DNA of 64,000 nt from Halocynthiibacter sp049608145 (GTDB taxonomy: Bacteria; Pseudomonadota; Alphaproteobacteria; Rhodobacterales; Rhodobacteraceae), in the NCBI RefSeq assembly GCF_049608145.1, contig NZ_JBMYXF010000009.1:1-64000 (forward strand), in the 5' to 3' direction. This document shows positions 17,102-26,429 of the stretch, in pieces (within the stretch, counting starts at the first letter, position 1; the number at the start of each line of letters is the position of its first letter). The translations under genes and the position numbers were made by a program. Below the pieces are notes generated by a model, which saw nothing but the letters and a program-made list of their open reading frames with translations, did not search any database and was not told the origin of the DNA.

Positions 17102-17833
17102 ATGATCAGCTTGCGTAAAGGCCGATACGCCGCACGTGCGGCGCGTTCTGAAGATGACATTGCAGCCGTGCAAAGCTTGCGTCAGGGCCGCTTTCGCAGC
17201 GGGGCTGCCCCTGATCTGGATGCGTTTGATGAACAGTGCCATCATATCCTAATAGAAGAGATCAAAACAGGTGTTCCTGTTTGTTGCTTTCGCCTGTTGT
17301 CCTTGAAATCCGGCGCGCAAATCAACAAAAGCTATTCTTCACAGTATTATGATTTAGAACGACTTTCTGGGTTTGGTGGCGTGATGGCAGAGATGGGCCG
17401 TTTCTGCATTCATCCTGATTATACCGATCCCGATATCCTGCGTGTCGCCTGGGGGGCGATGACGCGATATGTGGATGAAAACGGGGTGGAAATGCTGTTT
17501 GGCTGTTCGTCCTTTCAGGGCACAGAAGCGGAAGAATATTACGATACATTCGCCCTTTTGCGGGATCGGCATCTTGCACCAAACCGGTTTCTGCCACACA
17601 TCAAAACACCCGAAAACTTTCGTTTCGCGCAGCGCCTGAAACGTAAGCCTGATGCGAAACGTGCGATGAAAACCATGCCGCCGCTGTTGCGCAGCTATCT
17701 GGTGATGGGGGGCTGGGTATCGGATCACGCCGTTGTCGATCGTGACCTGAACACTTTGCATGTCTTCACCGGACTGGAAATCAGCGCAATTCCCCCGGCA
17801 CGGGCACGTCTTTTGCGCATGGGGGCCCGTTGA
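17102..17833 (+). CDS. olsB: L-ornithine N-alpha-acyltransferase (OlsB)
   Basis: A 243-residue GNAT-fold acyltransferase that transfers 3-hydroxyacyl groups from ACP to ornithine, giving lyso-ornithine lipid. Visible family features are YAARAARSEDDIAAVQSLR, DEQCHHILIEE, YDLERLSGFGGVMAEMGRFC with IHPDY, and the C-terminal PPLLRSYLVMGGWVSDHAVVD and LNTLHVFTGLE blocks. The ATG at 17102 has GGGAGACGGA just before it and is preferred over an ATG at 17075, which lacks a binding site. The acyltransferase olsA, often next door, is not seen here; an ABC-F gene follows. Confidence 0.88.
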   Translation: MISLRKGRYAARAARSEDDIAAVQSLRQGRFRSGAAPDLDAFDEQCHHILIEEIKTGVPVCCFRLLSLKSGAQINKSYSSQYYDLERLSGFGGVMAEMGRFCIHPDYTDPDILRVAWGAMTRYVDENGVEMLFGCSSFQGTEAEEYYDTFALLRDRHLAPNRFLPHIKTPENFRFAQRLKRKPDAKRAMKTMPPLLRSYLVMGGWVSDHAVVDRDLNTLHVFTGLEISAIPPARARLLRMGAR

Positions 17834-17872
17834 TACGTTGACCTTTGACAGGTGGCGCGCTAGCTGCATGTT

Positions 17873-19693
17873 ATGGCACGTACACCTCTTCTTCAGCTCA
17901 CCGGAATTTCGCTTACATTTGGCGGAGATCCCATTTTTGACAATCTCGATCTGATCGTTCAGCCTGGGGACCGTTTGGCGCTTGTCGGGCGCAATGGGTC
18001 GGGCAAATCGACCCTGATGAAAATGATGGCCGGTATGGTTGAACCGGACAAAGGTCTGCGGGTTGTGTCGCCTGGCGTTTCCGTCGGATATATGGAACAG
18101 GATCCGGATCTATCTGGTTTTGAAACCCTGGGCGAATTCGCTTTGTCTGATCTGGAACCGTCAGAAGCTTGGCGCGTAGAAATGGCCGCGGAAGGGCTGA
18201 AATTCAATCCGGATACGCCTGTATCCACGGCCTCTGGCGGGGAACGTCGCCGCGCAGCACTGGCAAAACTCTTAGGCGAAGCGCCGGAATTGATGCTGTT
18301 GGATGAACCCACAAACCACCTGGATATCGAAGCCATTACTTGGCTTGAAAATCAGCTGAAAGAAACGCAGAGCGGATTTGTTTTAATCAGCCATGACCGT
18401 GCATTTTTACGTGAACTTTCCCGTGGAACCCTTTGGGTTGACAGGGGAATGACGCGTCGCATGGAGAAAAGCTTTTCCCATTTCGAAGCCTGGCGCGACA
18501 AAACCTGGGAAGAAGAGGATATCGCGCGCCACAAGCTGGATCGCAAAATTAAATCCGAAGCCCGCTGGGCTGTGGAAGGCATCTCCGCGCGCCGCAAACG
18601 CAACCAAGGCCGGGTGCGTGCCTTGCAGGAACTGCGTGCAGAACGGTCCGGCCAGATCCGCCGTCAAGGCGTGGCCGCGATGGAACTCGACAGTGGGCAA
18701 AAATCAGGCCGCAAGGTGATCGAGGCCAGCGAAATTGCCAAATCTTTTGGCGACAAAACCATTCTGAAACCCTTTGATCTGCGCATCAATCGTGGGGATC
18801 GTGTGGCGCTGGTTGGCCCCAATGGCGCGGGCAAAACCACGCTATTGAAGATGCTGATCGGTGAAATGCAGCCAGACAGCGGCACAGTCAGCCAGGGCAC
18901 CGGCTTGGAAATGGCGTTTTTCGATCAAAGCCGCGAAGGCTTGGATGGCGACAAAAGCCTTTGGGATAACCTGTCACTGGATCCAACGTTGGGTGTGTCC
19001 GGGCGATCAGATCAGGTGATGGTGCGTGGCGCGCCGCGTCATGTTGTCGGGTATCTTAAGGATTTTCTCTTTGATGAACGTCAGGCCCGTGCGCCGGTCC
19101 GTTCCTTATCCGGCGGTGAAAAGGCGCGTCTTTTGCTGGCCCGTCTGATGGCGCGTCCGTCGAACCTGTTGGTGATGGATGAACCGACCAACGATCTGGA
19201 TGTTGAAACGCTCGATCTTTTGCAGGACCTTCTGGACAATTATGACGGCACGGTGATCTTGGTTTCCCACGACCGGGATTTTCTGGATCGGGTCGCGGCA
19301 ACAACCATTGTTATGGAAGGTGATGGGAAAGCTGTGATTTATGCCGGCGGTTGGTCTGATTATCAGGCGCAGCGCAGCGAAGCTATCGCTGAAGTTAAAG
19401 CTGCAAAGCCAAAGGTAAAAACGGATAAACCCAAGGCAGAACCAGCCGCGCCAAAACCTGTGCAGAAAAAACTGTCATACACCGAACAGCACCGCCTTGA
19501 AGCACTGCCTGCGGAAATCGAACGCCTGGAGGCCGAGATCGCCAAATTAACGCAATTCATGTCTGATCCCGAGCTTTTCACAAAAGAACCCCTAAAGTTC
19601 AAGAAAGCCACTGAGGCCATGACAGAACGCCAGGACGCCCTGACTGCGGCGGAAGAAGAATGGATGGAGCTGGAAGAAAAAGCGTCATCCTGA
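17873..19693 (+). CDS. uup: ABC-F ATPase, Uup-like
   Basis: A 606-residue soluble protein with two ABC ATPase domains and no membrane spans; ABC-F proteins act on ribosomes or DNA. Walker A motifs GRNGSGKST and GPNGAGKTT, signatures ASGGERRRAALAKLL and LSGGEKARLLLARLM, and Walker B with LLDEPTNHLD and VMDEPTNDLD are intact. The inter-domain linker (about 210-280) is Arg/Lys-rich. The C-terminal coiled coil after AAPKPVQKKLSYTEQ (about residue 530 on) is characteristic of Uup, whose tail binds DNA. It follows olsB by 39 bases. Confidence 0.93.
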   Translation: MARTPLLQLTGISLTFGGDPIFDNLDLIVQPGDRLALVGRNGSGKSTLMKMMAGMVEPDKGLRVVSPGVSVGYMEQDPDLSGFETLGEFALSDLEPSEAWRVEMAAEGLKFNPDTPVSTASGGERRRAALAKLLGEAPELMLLDEPTNHLDIEAITWLENQLKETQSGFVLISHDRAFLRELSRGTLWVDRGMTRRMEKSFSHFEAWRDKTWEEEDIARHKLDRKIKSEARWAVEGISARRKRNQGRVRALQELRAERSGQIRRQGVAAMELDSGQKSGRKVIEASEIAKSFGDKTILKPFDLRINRGDRVALVGPNGAGKTTLLKMLIGEMQPDSGTVSQGTGLEMAFFDQSREGLDGDKSLWDNLSLDPTLGVSGRSDQVMVRGAPRHVVGYLKDFLFDERQARAPVRSLSGGEKARLLLARLMARPSNLLVMDEPTNDLDVETLDLLQDLLDNYDGTVILVSHDRDFLDRVAATTIVMEGDGKAVIYAGGWSDYQAQRSEAIAEVKAAKPKVKTDKPKAEPAAPKPVQKKLSYTEQHRLEALPAEIERLEAEIAKLTQFMSDPELFTKEPLKFKKATEAMTERQDALTAAEEEWMELEEKASS

Positions 19694-19730
19694 TCTGATT
19701 TGGCTTTCAAAACAGAAGCGCAATACAACT

Positions 19731-19773
19731 AAAAACGGGCCATATCTTATGGATGCGGCCCGTTTTGTTTTTC
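19731..19773 (+). terminator. Intrinsic terminator after uup
   Basis: Arms AAAACGGGCC and GGCCCGTTTT around a 15-base loop are followed by GTTTTTC on the plus strand. Confidence 0.8.
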
Positions 19774-20073
19774 AGATGGGCTTCAAAACATACCGGACCC
19801 CGGCCTGTTCTGCGAAGTCATGCGGCGTTTCGGGCGTGCGCCAATAACCAGATCTATCCCGACACCCAAGGCGGAATAAGATTTTCGTCTTCATCGCTTT
19901 GATGTGGGACAAATCCCTGAAGATCGAGACAGTTGTTGAAATGCCAATCAATCTGGCCTGCAAGCACCCGCAATGCATCTGCCACCTTGTGTGGCACATA
20001 GACCGCAAATCTCCCTTGGGTTGTTTTGCATTTAAATCAATAGAAAACAGGATCAATTCCCAGGGTTTGCAGG
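19774..20073. other. Intergenic stretch without a convincing gene
   Basis: About 300 bases between the uup and icd terminators. A minus-strand open frame (19772-20056, 94 codons) exists, with an internal ATG giving a 40-residue end (MKTKILFRLGCRDRSGYWRT). It has no clear ribosome-binding site, no recognisable family, and mixed codon use. I treat it as non-coding or decayed sequence unless conservation shows otherwise. Confidence 0.4.
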
Positions 20074-20075
20074 CA

Positions 20076-20110
20076 AAGAAAAAGGCGACACGCTGTTGCG
20101 CATCGCCTTT
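20076..20110 (-). terminator. Intrinsic terminator of icd
   Basis: On the minus strand arms AAAGGCGA and TCGCCTTT flank a 14-base loop and are followed by TTTTTCTTTG, ending transcripts from icd. Confidence 0.8.
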
Positions 20111-20133
20111 CAGATTAAGACAAGGGGCGGGGG

Positions 20134-21348
20134 TTAGCCTGCCAATGCCTTAGAAAGGTTCTCATTTACCTTTTCAAGGAAGCCCATAGTGGTCAGCCAT
20201 TTCTGATCTGGACCAACCAGGAGCGCCAGGTCTTTGGTCATGTCGCCGGATTCAACAGTGTCCACGATGACTTTTTCCAGTGTTTCCGCAAAGTTCATCA
20301 GCTGGCTGTTTTCATCCAGTTTCGCGCGGTGCTTCAGACCACCCGTCCATGCAAAGATAGACGCGATAGAGTTGGTGGAGGTTTCTTTACCGGCCTGGTG
20401 CTGACGGTAGTGACGGGTCACTGTACCGTGCGCCGCTTCGGCTTCCACGATTTTTCCGTCTGGGGTCATCAGTTGTGAGGTCATCAGACCAAGTGAACCA
20501 AAGCCCTGCGCAACTGTGTCGGACTGAACGTCGCCGTCATAGTTCTTACAAGCCCAAACAAAACCACCGTTCCATTTCATCGCGCATGCCACCATGTCGT
20601 CAATCAGGCGGTGTTCATAGGTGATGCCGGCTTTTTTAAACTCAGCTTCGAATTCTTCTTCGTACACCTTTTGGAACAGATCCATGAAACGGCCGTCATA
20701 GGCTTTCAGGATGGTGTTCTTGGTGGACAGATACACAGGCCAGCCCAGTTTCAGACCATAGTTCATAGACGCGCGTGCGAAATCGATGATGGACTGATCC
20801 AGGTTATACATGCCCATCGCAACACCGGCAGCAGGGGCGTCATAAACGTCTTTTTCAATGGTGGTGCCATCTTCGCCGACGAATTTCATTGTCAGCTTGC
20901 CCTTGCCAGGGAAAAGGAAATCAGTCGCTTTATACTGATCGCCAAAGGCGTGACGGCCGATAACGATCGGCTGTGTCCAACCTGGAACCAGACGTGGCAC
21001 GTTGGAACAGATGATCGGCTGACGGAACACAACACCACCAAGGATGTTGCGGATCGTGCCGTTTGGCGAACGCCACATTTTCTTCAGACCGAATTCTTCA
21101 ACGCGGGCTTCATCCGGGGTGATGGTCGCACATTTTACGCCAACGCCGTATTTCTTGATCGCTTCCGCCGCATCCACGGTGATTTGGTCGTTGGTTTCGT
21201 CGCGTGCTTCGATACCAAGGTCATAATATTTCAGATCAATATCAAGGTATGGCAGGATCAGTTTGTCTTTGATGAACTGCCAGATGATGCGGGTCATTTC
21301 GTCACCGTCGAGTTCTACGACGGGATTCTCTACCTTAATTTTGGTCAT
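20134..21348 (-). CDS. icd: NADP-dependent isocitrate dehydrogenase
   Basis: Oxidatively decarboxylates isocitrate to 2-oxoglutarate in the TCA cycle. With 404 residues and motifs such as MWRSPNGTIRNILGG, WTQPIVIGRHAFGDQY and EAEAAHGTVTRHYRQHQAGK, it is the homodimeric, eukaryote-like type common in Alphaproteobacteria. The substrate-binding SPNGTIRN segment and the DGDVQSDTVAQGFGSLG block are intact. It is expressed alone with its own terminator. Confidence 0.96.
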   Translation of the reverse strand: MTKIKVENPVVELDGDEMTRIIWQFIKDKLILPYLDIDLKYYDLGIEARDETNDQITVDAAEAIKKYGVGVKCATITPDEARVEEFGLKKMWRSPNGTIRNILGGVVFRQPIICSNVPRLVPGWTQPIVIGRHAFGDQYKATDFLFPGKGKLTMKFVGEDGTTIEKDVYDAPAAGVAMGMYNLDQSIIDFARASMNYGLKLGWPVYLSTKNTILKAYDGRFMDLFQKVYEEEFEAEFKKAGITYEHRLIDDMVACAMKWNGGFVWACKNYDGDVQSDTVAQGFGSLGLMTSQLMTPDGKIVEAEAAHGTVTRHYRQHQAGKETSTNSIASIFAWTGGLKHRAKLDENSQLMNFAETLEKVIVDTVESGDMTKDLALLVGPDQKWLTTMGFLEKVNENLSKALAG

Positions 21349-21463
21349 GAGAGGCCTCTTTGAGTTGGAATCGGATTTGAGGGCGTTTTACCCTGGTGGG
21401 ATGAAAAAAGAAAGACGGTATGCGAATGTATACAAAAAAGATTTATCTCAACCGTAACGCAAT

Positions 21464-21494
21464 AAAAAACCGGGTCCTTTGCTGAAACCCGGTT
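21464..21494 (-). terminator. Intrinsic terminator of the ThiE-like gene
   Basis: On the minus strand AACCGGGT and ACCCGGTT pair around an 11-base loop, followed by a TTTTTTATT tail. Confidence 0.8.
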
Positions 21495-21517
21495 GTCTAT
21501 TTACGCATCTACAGGGG

Positions 21518-22153
21518 TTAGGCCTGCATTGCAGCCAGAAGTTTACCCAATGCCTCAGCCGGATCTTCCTGACGCCAGATTTCATCGCCGATACCGAAAA
21601 AATCTGTGTAAGGGGAAAGGGTTCTGATCAGATCTTCATCCAAAACACCTTCGGCAACGACCGGAACTTCGATCATCTCGGACCACCATTTAAACAGATC
21701 TTTTTCTGCTTTGGTGCCATCCCCGGTCAGCGTGTCCCCAACCGGGCCAAAACTAACATAATCGGCACCGGCTTCCCCTGCGGACATGCCGTCATGGTTG
21801 CTGGCCCCACAATGGGCACCCAGAATGAAATCAGGTCCATGGGTTTCCCGCAGCTTACGCAGGCCTTTGCCACCATCTGTCAGGTGAACCCCGTCAAACC
21901 CCAGCTTTTCCGCCAGCAAAACATGGCTGTCCATCACGATGGCCACGTCACGGGAATGACAGGTTTCCCGCAGAATATCCCCGGCGCGGGACAGGCGGCT
22001 TTCGTCGGTGGTGGTCATTGCCATGCGCACGCAGGCAATGTCATGGGCATCCAGAACCTGCGCAAGGCGGGCTGGAAATTCAGAAAGTTCAAATTCTGCA
22101 GGCGTCACCAGATAAATCTGTGGCGTGATGTTTTCGCTTTGATCCGTGGCCAT
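21518..22153 (-). CDS. Thiamine phosphate synthase-like TIM-barrel protein
   Basis: A 211-residue ThiE/TenI-family TIM barrel. Family elements are the N-terminal IYLVTP, the central DGVHLTDGGKGLRKLRE and the phosphate-site ADYVSFGPVG. Canonical ThiE has HLGQxD after GVH and a GPIFxTxTK loop; here these read HLTDGG and GPVGDTLTGDGTK, so the substrate-binding loops diverge. It may therefore not be the main thiamine phosphate synthase. There is no other thi gene nearby. Confidence 0.75.
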   Translation of the reverse strand: MATDQSENITPQIYLVTPAEFELSEFPARLAQVLDAHDIACVRMAMTTTDESRLSRAGDILRETCHSRDVAIVMDSHVLLAEKLGFDGVHLTDGGKGLRKLRETHGPDFILGAHCGASNHDGMSAGEAGADYVSFGPVGDTLTGDGTKAEKDLFKWWSEMIEVPVVAEGVLDEDLIRTLSPYTDFFGIGDEIWRQEDPAEALGKLLAAMQA

Positions 22154-22230
22154 GTGCCGTTTCCTTCCGCATCTTTGCGCCCCTATACGCCATTCCGGAC
22201 GTAAGGCAAAGACCGGCCGTTGCGGTATTC

Positions 22231-22713
22231 TTAGGTTTCGACCCTGAATTTCAGAAACTGGCTGCCATCATAGGTGATTTCACCTGTCTGAACCGCACCA
22301 CAGCGCGTCACGGCACCGATGTTTCTACGAGAGGGCGGCAGAAGAAAGGTGATATAGGGAATGCGTTTGTCATGCCTGGCAAACTCCATCGCTTTACGCC
22401 AGATCTTGAACCCATGCCCAAACCCGGAATGGGTCAGAACAAGGCCAAAATCCCATTCATGGCCTTCTTTCTGAAAGCCGCCCCAACCAATATATTGCGC
22501 GTTATGAAGGATCGCCCAATGGCCCAGACCATCTTTCTTCCACATGGCTTCTTTGGCTCTGACAAATAACCGTACGGTACTGATATCCCACAGGGTTTTC
22601 AGAAGGGGCATGTCTTGGGATACTCTCGGATCATTCATCTGCTGTAAGATGGTGTCTTCCGAGATCTCAGTCAGCCGTACAAAGGAAATCATGTCTGTCT
22701 TTGTGTCAGTCAT
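22231..22713 (-). CDS. GNAT family N-acetyltransferase (RimJ/RimL-like)
   Basis: A 160-residue acetyltransferase-like protein. The central beta-strand region GHWAILHNAQYIGWGGFQKEG and the later FGLVLTHSGFGHGFKIWRKAME resemble the acetyl-CoA site of RimJ/RimL-like GNATs, although the usual QxxGxG/A loop is replaced by SGFGHG. The ATG at 22713 follows GTGGAGATTTTT; the longer frame to 22767 is less likely. Substrate unknown. Confidence 0.7.
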   Translation of the reverse strand: MTDTKTDMISFVRLTEISEDTILQQMNDPRVSQDMPLLKTLWDISTVRLFVRAKEAMWKKDGLGHWAILHNAQYIGWGGFQKEGHEWDFGLVLTHSGFGHGFKIWRKAMEFARHDKRIPYITFLLPPSRRNIGAVTRCGAVQTGEITYDGSQFLKFRVET

Positions 22714-22861
22714 AAAAATCTCCACTTCAATATAACGGTATGATGGCACATCCTTGCTGAAATTCAACTTGGCTATATGTCCAAGGTTTGATGCGGGGGC
22801 ACTCTGGCTTGCGCCTGTCTCGTCTGCGCAGTATCAGGGGCGCATGTTACCGGGGCCTGAT

Positions 22862-23608
22862 ATGACTGATAAATCCGCACAACCAAGTTTCATCCTGATC
22901 CGCCCGCAAATGGGGGAAAATATTGGGGGGGCTGCACGTGCTATGTGGAACTTTGGCCTAGATCGCATGCGTATCACCAGCCCTCGGGATGGCTGGCCCA
23001 ACACCAAAGCCGTTGCCATGGCGTCCGGGGCCGGGCGCCTGCTGGAAGAAGCGCAGCTGTTTGACAGCACCGATGCAGCACTTGCGGATTGTGATTATGT
23101 CTTTGCAACAACCGCCCGCCACCGAGGTTTGACCAAACCCATTATGTCGCCTGAACGTGCTATGGCCCATGCCCGCGCATTGATTGCGGAAGGCAAGAAA
23201 GTTGGCGTGATGTTTGGTCCGGAACGGGCCGGGCTTGAGAATGAAGATGTGGCGCGCGCCAATGCGATTATCTCGGTGCCGGTGAACCCTGACTTTGCCT
23301 CTCTGAACCTTGCGCAATGCGTGTTGCTGACCGCCTATGAATGGGGGCAGGAGGGCCATGGCATGCCTGCTGAAAGCATGGAAATGGCCAAAACCGAATT
23401 TGCCCCGCAACATGAGGTGGCAAAACTTGCAGAACATTATGAAGATCGTCTCGAGGAAGCCGGTTTCTTTTTTCCAGAAGCCAAGGCCGACAGTATGAAG
23501 CTGAACCTGCGCAATTTCTGGTCACGTATGCCTTTGACACGGGCAGATGTGCAGACACTGCATGGTGTGATGCGTCAGATGGTACGCTGGAAGACCCGTG
23601 GCGATTAA
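22862..23608 (+). CDS. trmJ: SPOUT-family RNA 2'-O-methyltransferase (TrmJ-like)
   Basis: A 248-residue TrmH group 1 methyltransferase that uses SAM to methylate tRNA, probably at position 32. Motif 1 PQMGENIGGAARAMWNFG is near residues 15-32. Motifs 2 and 3, VGVMFGPERAGLENEDV and PVNPDFASLNLAQCVLLTAYEW, form the SPOUT knot. The start at 22862 matches family N-termini; further upstream ATG codons lie in frame. The C-terminal extension after the knot is typical for TrmJ. The exact target is inferred. Confidence 0.85.
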   Translation: MTDKSAQPSFILIRPQMGENIGGAARAMWNFGLDRMRITSPRDGWPNTKAVAMASGAGRLLEEAQLFDSTDAALADCDYVFATTARHRGLTKPIMSPERAMAHARALIAEGKKVGVMFGPERAGLENEDVARANAIISVPVNPDFASLNLAQCVLLTAYEWGQEGHGMPAESMEMAKTEFAPQHEVAKLAEHYEDRLEEAGFFFPEAKADSMKLNLRNFWSRMPLTRADVQTLHGVMRQMVRWKTRGD

Positions 23609-23707
23609 ACGCAACCTGCACCGACCCACTCTGGCCTGATAAGCGTTTCGCATCTTGCAGCCCGGCGGTTGCAGGCATAGGTTCCCCATAAGTTACAGGA
23701 GCCAGCC

Positions 23708-24847
23708 ATGAGCCAGAAACGCAGCATTTTTGAAGAGGTCAGCGGTGATCAACCCGCGCAGCCTGCCGCGCAACCGGGAATGATCGATGCAAAATCCCGT
23801 GGTGCACGTGGTGCGATCCGTATTTGGTTGGGTATTTTGTTTGCTTTGGTCGTGGTCATGATCCTTGTGGGCGGGCTGACGCGTCTGACCGACAGCGGGC
23901 TGTCCATCACGGAATGGAACCTTGTCAAAGGGGCCTTGCCACCGATGAATGACGCAGCCTGGCAGGCCGAATTCGCCAAATACCAGCAGATCCCTGAATT
24001 TCAGTTGCAAAATCATGCCATGGATCTGGATGGGTTTAAGTCTATCTATTGGTGGGAATGGGGGCATCGGTTCCTTGGACGCTTTATCGGGCTGGTCTGG
24101 GCGATTGGGTTCTTCTGGTTCCTGATCCGCAAACAAATTCCTGTCGGCTGGACACAACGCCTGCTGGTGCTTGGTGCGCTTGGCGGTTTGCAGGGCGCAA
24201 TCGGCTGGTGGATGGTGTCATCCGGCCTGACCGGGCGCGTTGTGGATGTGGCGTCTTACCGCTTGGCAATCCATCTGGGTCTGGCCTTTATCATTCTCGG
24301 CCTGATCGCTTGGCATATGATGGGGCTGGCACAGTCCGAAGCTGCCCTGATGAAGGCGCGTCGTGGCAAAGATAAAAAGCTTTTCTCAATGGGCACGGGC
24401 CTTATGCATTTTGCTTTCCTGCAGATCCTTCTTGGGGCTCTGGTTGCGGGCATTGATGCGGGACGCGGCTATATTGATTGGCCTTATATGGGCGGGCAGA
24501 TCATTCCGGATGACATGTTCATGCTTGTGCCGATCTGGACGAATTTCTTTGAAAATGCGGCCCTCACGCAGTTTATTCACCGCCTGGCGGGCTATCTGCT
24601 GCTGATCTTTGCGATCATCGCATGGCGCAAATCCCGCGCGTCTGGCAATAGTTTTACCAAAGGTGCGTTTACCGTTGTGCTGGCCATGATGGGAATGCAG
24701 GCCGTGCTGGGGATCGTCACCGTAATGAATGCAGCGCCTCTGCACCTTGCGATATTGCATCAGCTTGGGGCGATTGTGCTCTGGGTTATGATCCTACGGG
24801 CGCGTTTTGCCGCCCTTCATCCAAAAGAACAATCTGTACGCGACTGA
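23708..24847 (+). CDS. ctaA: Heme A synthase (COX15/CtaA)
   Basis: An inner-membrane enzyme that oxidises the C8 methyl of heme O to make heme A for cytochrome aa3 oxidase. It has 379 residues and about eight hydrophobic segments. Family blocks are VGGLTRLTDSGLSITEWNLV, YWWEWGHRFLGRFIGLVW, GWWMVSSGLTGR and the second-half HRLAGYLLL and LHLAILHQLGA. The heme-ligand histidines in these blocks are present. Length and the missing Cys-pair loop fit the alphaproteobacterial type. It precedes the M32 peptidase by 18 bases. Confidence 0.94.
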   Translation: MSQKRSIFEEVSGDQPAQPAAQPGMIDAKSRGARGAIRIWLGILFALVVVMILVGGLTRLTDSGLSITEWNLVKGALPPMNDAAWQAEFAKYQQIPEFQLQNHAMDLDGFKSIYWWEWGHRFLGRFIGLVWAIGFFWFLIRKQIPVGWTQRLLVLGALGGLQGAIGWWMVSSGLTGRVVDVASYRLAIHLGLAFIILGLIAWHMMGLAQSEAALMKARRGKDKKLFSMGTGLMHFAFLQILLGALVAGIDAGRGYIDWPYMGGQIIPDDMFMLVPIWTNFFENAALTQFIHRLAGYLLLIFAIIAWRKSRASGNSFTKGAFTVVLAMMGMQAVLGIVTVMNAAPLHLAILHQLGAIVLWVMILRARFAALHPKEQSVRD

Positions 24848-24865
24848 TACAACAGAAAGAATAAG

Positions 24866-26356
24866 ATGAGCAGCTTTTCCGAACTGATGGCGTTTCAGCG
24901 CCGTACCGAAGCCCTGAACCAAACCTCTCAGCGTCTGGCCTGGGATCAGGAAACCGTTATGCCGCGCGGGGCAACTGCGCAGCGTGCGGAAGAAATAGAA
25001 GCGATGGAGGCGGTGCTACATGCCCGCCGTACCGATCCGCGCATGGGGGATTGGATTGAAAAAGCATCGCTTGAAAACCTGACCGAAATTCAGGCGGCGA
25101 ACCTGCGTCTCATAAAACGCAAATTTTCCCGCAATTCTAAAATTCCTGCGGATCTTGCCGAAACTTTGGCACGTGAAACCAGCCTTGCTCAGGCCGATTG
25201 GGCCGAAGCGCGCAAAAATGAAGATTTTGCAGCTTTTGCACCGGTCCTTGAACGCATCATCCAACTGCGCCGCGAAGAAGGCGAAGCCATGGCCCAGGGC
25301 GAAGACGGCATGGGCAATGCCTATGACGCGCTGGTGCAGGATTATGAAACCGGCGCAACGGCTGAAAGCCTTGGCGCGATGTTCGATGCGATGCGTCCGC
25401 GTCTTGTGGCCTTGCTGGATAAGGTCAAAGGGTCTTCCCATCAGCCGAAAAAATTGAACGGCACATTCACCGCAGATGACCAGATGAAGTTTGCCCATGT
25501 TCTGGCAGAACGCTTTGGTTATGATTTCAACCATGGTCGTATTGATCGTGCTGTGCATCCGTTCTCACTTGGATCGGGGCAGGAAGCACGGATCACCACC
25601 CGCACTGTCGAAAATGACCCGTTCAACTGTTTCTATTCCACCATCCACGAAGTGGGCCACGCCTGCTATGAACTGGGCATTGATGACCAGCACCTGCTGA
25701 CGCCGCTGGGGCGTGGCATTTCCATGGGGGTGCACGAAAGCCAAAGCCGGATTTATGAAAATCAGATCGGTCGTTCGCGCGCGTTCACAACCTGGATGTA
25801 TGGCGCGGTGCGTGAGATGTTTGGCGACATCGGCGTCGACAATGCCGATGAATTCTATGGCACGGTGAACCGGGTGAATGACGGCTATATTCGCACAGAA
25901 GCGGATGAGCTGCAGTATAATCTACATGTCCTTCTGCGGTTTGACCTGGAACAGAAATTGATTTCCGGTGAATTGTCAGTTGCTGATCTACCAGAGGCCT
26001 GGAACAGCCGGTTTGAGGCAGATTTTGGTTTTGCGGTAACGAAACCTTCCCAGGGCTGCATGCAGGATGTGCATTGGTCAGTAGGGATGTTTGGGTATTT
26101 CCCGACCTATAGCCTTGGTACGGTCTATTCCGGCAATCTGAACAAAGCCATGCGCGCAGATTTACCGGATCTGGATACAAGTCTTGAGAAAGGCGATACA
26201 AGCCCGGCGACAAGTTGGCTGCGTGAGAACCTGCATCAATATGGCGGCCTGCGTGATCCGCGTGAAACCATCACACATGCCTGTGGGTTTGAACCATCTG
26301 AGGCACCGTTGATGGAGTATCTGGAAGAGAAGTTCAGCGACATCTACAAGCTGTGA
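24866..26356 (+). CDS. Carboxypeptidase M32 (Taq type)
   Basis: A 496-residue cytoplasmic zinc carboxypeptidase. The zinc site HEVGH is at 261-265, preceded by the family HPF motif (231-233) and followed by the GVHESQSR block. The conserved DxRxT element reads EARITTR here, a mild variant. The start follows AGAAAGAATAAG. Its link to ctaA appears positional only. Confidence 0.93.
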   Translation: MSSFSELMAFQRRTEALNQTSQRLAWDQETVMPRGATAQRAEEIEAMEAVLHARRTDPRMGDWIEKASLENLTEIQAANLRLIKRKFSRNSKIPADLAETLARETSLAQADWAEARKNEDFAAFAPVLERIIQLRREEGEAMAQGEDGMGNAYDALVQDYETGATAESLGAMFDAMRPRLVALLDKVKGSSHQPKKLNGTFTADDQMKFAHVLAERFGYDFNHGRIDRAVHPFSLGSGQEARITTRTVENDPFNCFYSTIHEVGHACYELGIDDQHLLTPLGRGISMGVHESQSRIYENQIGRSRAFTTWMYGAVREMFGDIGVDNADEFYGTVNRVNDGYIRTEADELQYNLHVLLRFDLEQKLISGELSVADLPEAWNSRFEADFGFAVTKPSQGCMQDVHWSVGMFGYFPTYSLGTVYSGNLNKAMRADLPDLDTSLEKGDTSPATSWLRENLHQYGGLRDPRETITHACGFEPSEAPLMEYLEEKFSDIYKL

Positions 26357-26372
26357 TCAGACCCGTGTGACA

Positions 26373-26396
26373 TGTGGGGGAAGATCTTCCCCCACA
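26373..26396. terminator. Perfect 24-base palindrome after the M32 gene
   Basis: Arms TGTGGGGGAAGA and TCTTCCCCCACA are exactly complementary with no loop, 16 bases after the M32 stop. There is no T run on the plus strand, so it may be a Rho-assisted stop, an RNA-stabilising 3' hairpin, or a protein site. Confidence 0.45.
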
Positions 26397-26429
26397 CCCT
26401 CTGAACGTACTCAGGGATAGAATTTGATA

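Noticed and set aside
19772..20056. 94-codon minus-strand gene
   Set aside because: No ribosome-binding site, no family and it lies between two terminators; listed only as an intergenic stretch.
20611..21363. 250-codon plus-strand open frame
   Set aside because: Antisense to icd; low-complexity translation and no ribosome-binding site.
21479..22204. 241-codon plus-strand open frame
   Set aside because: Antisense to the ThiE-like gene, with no family match.
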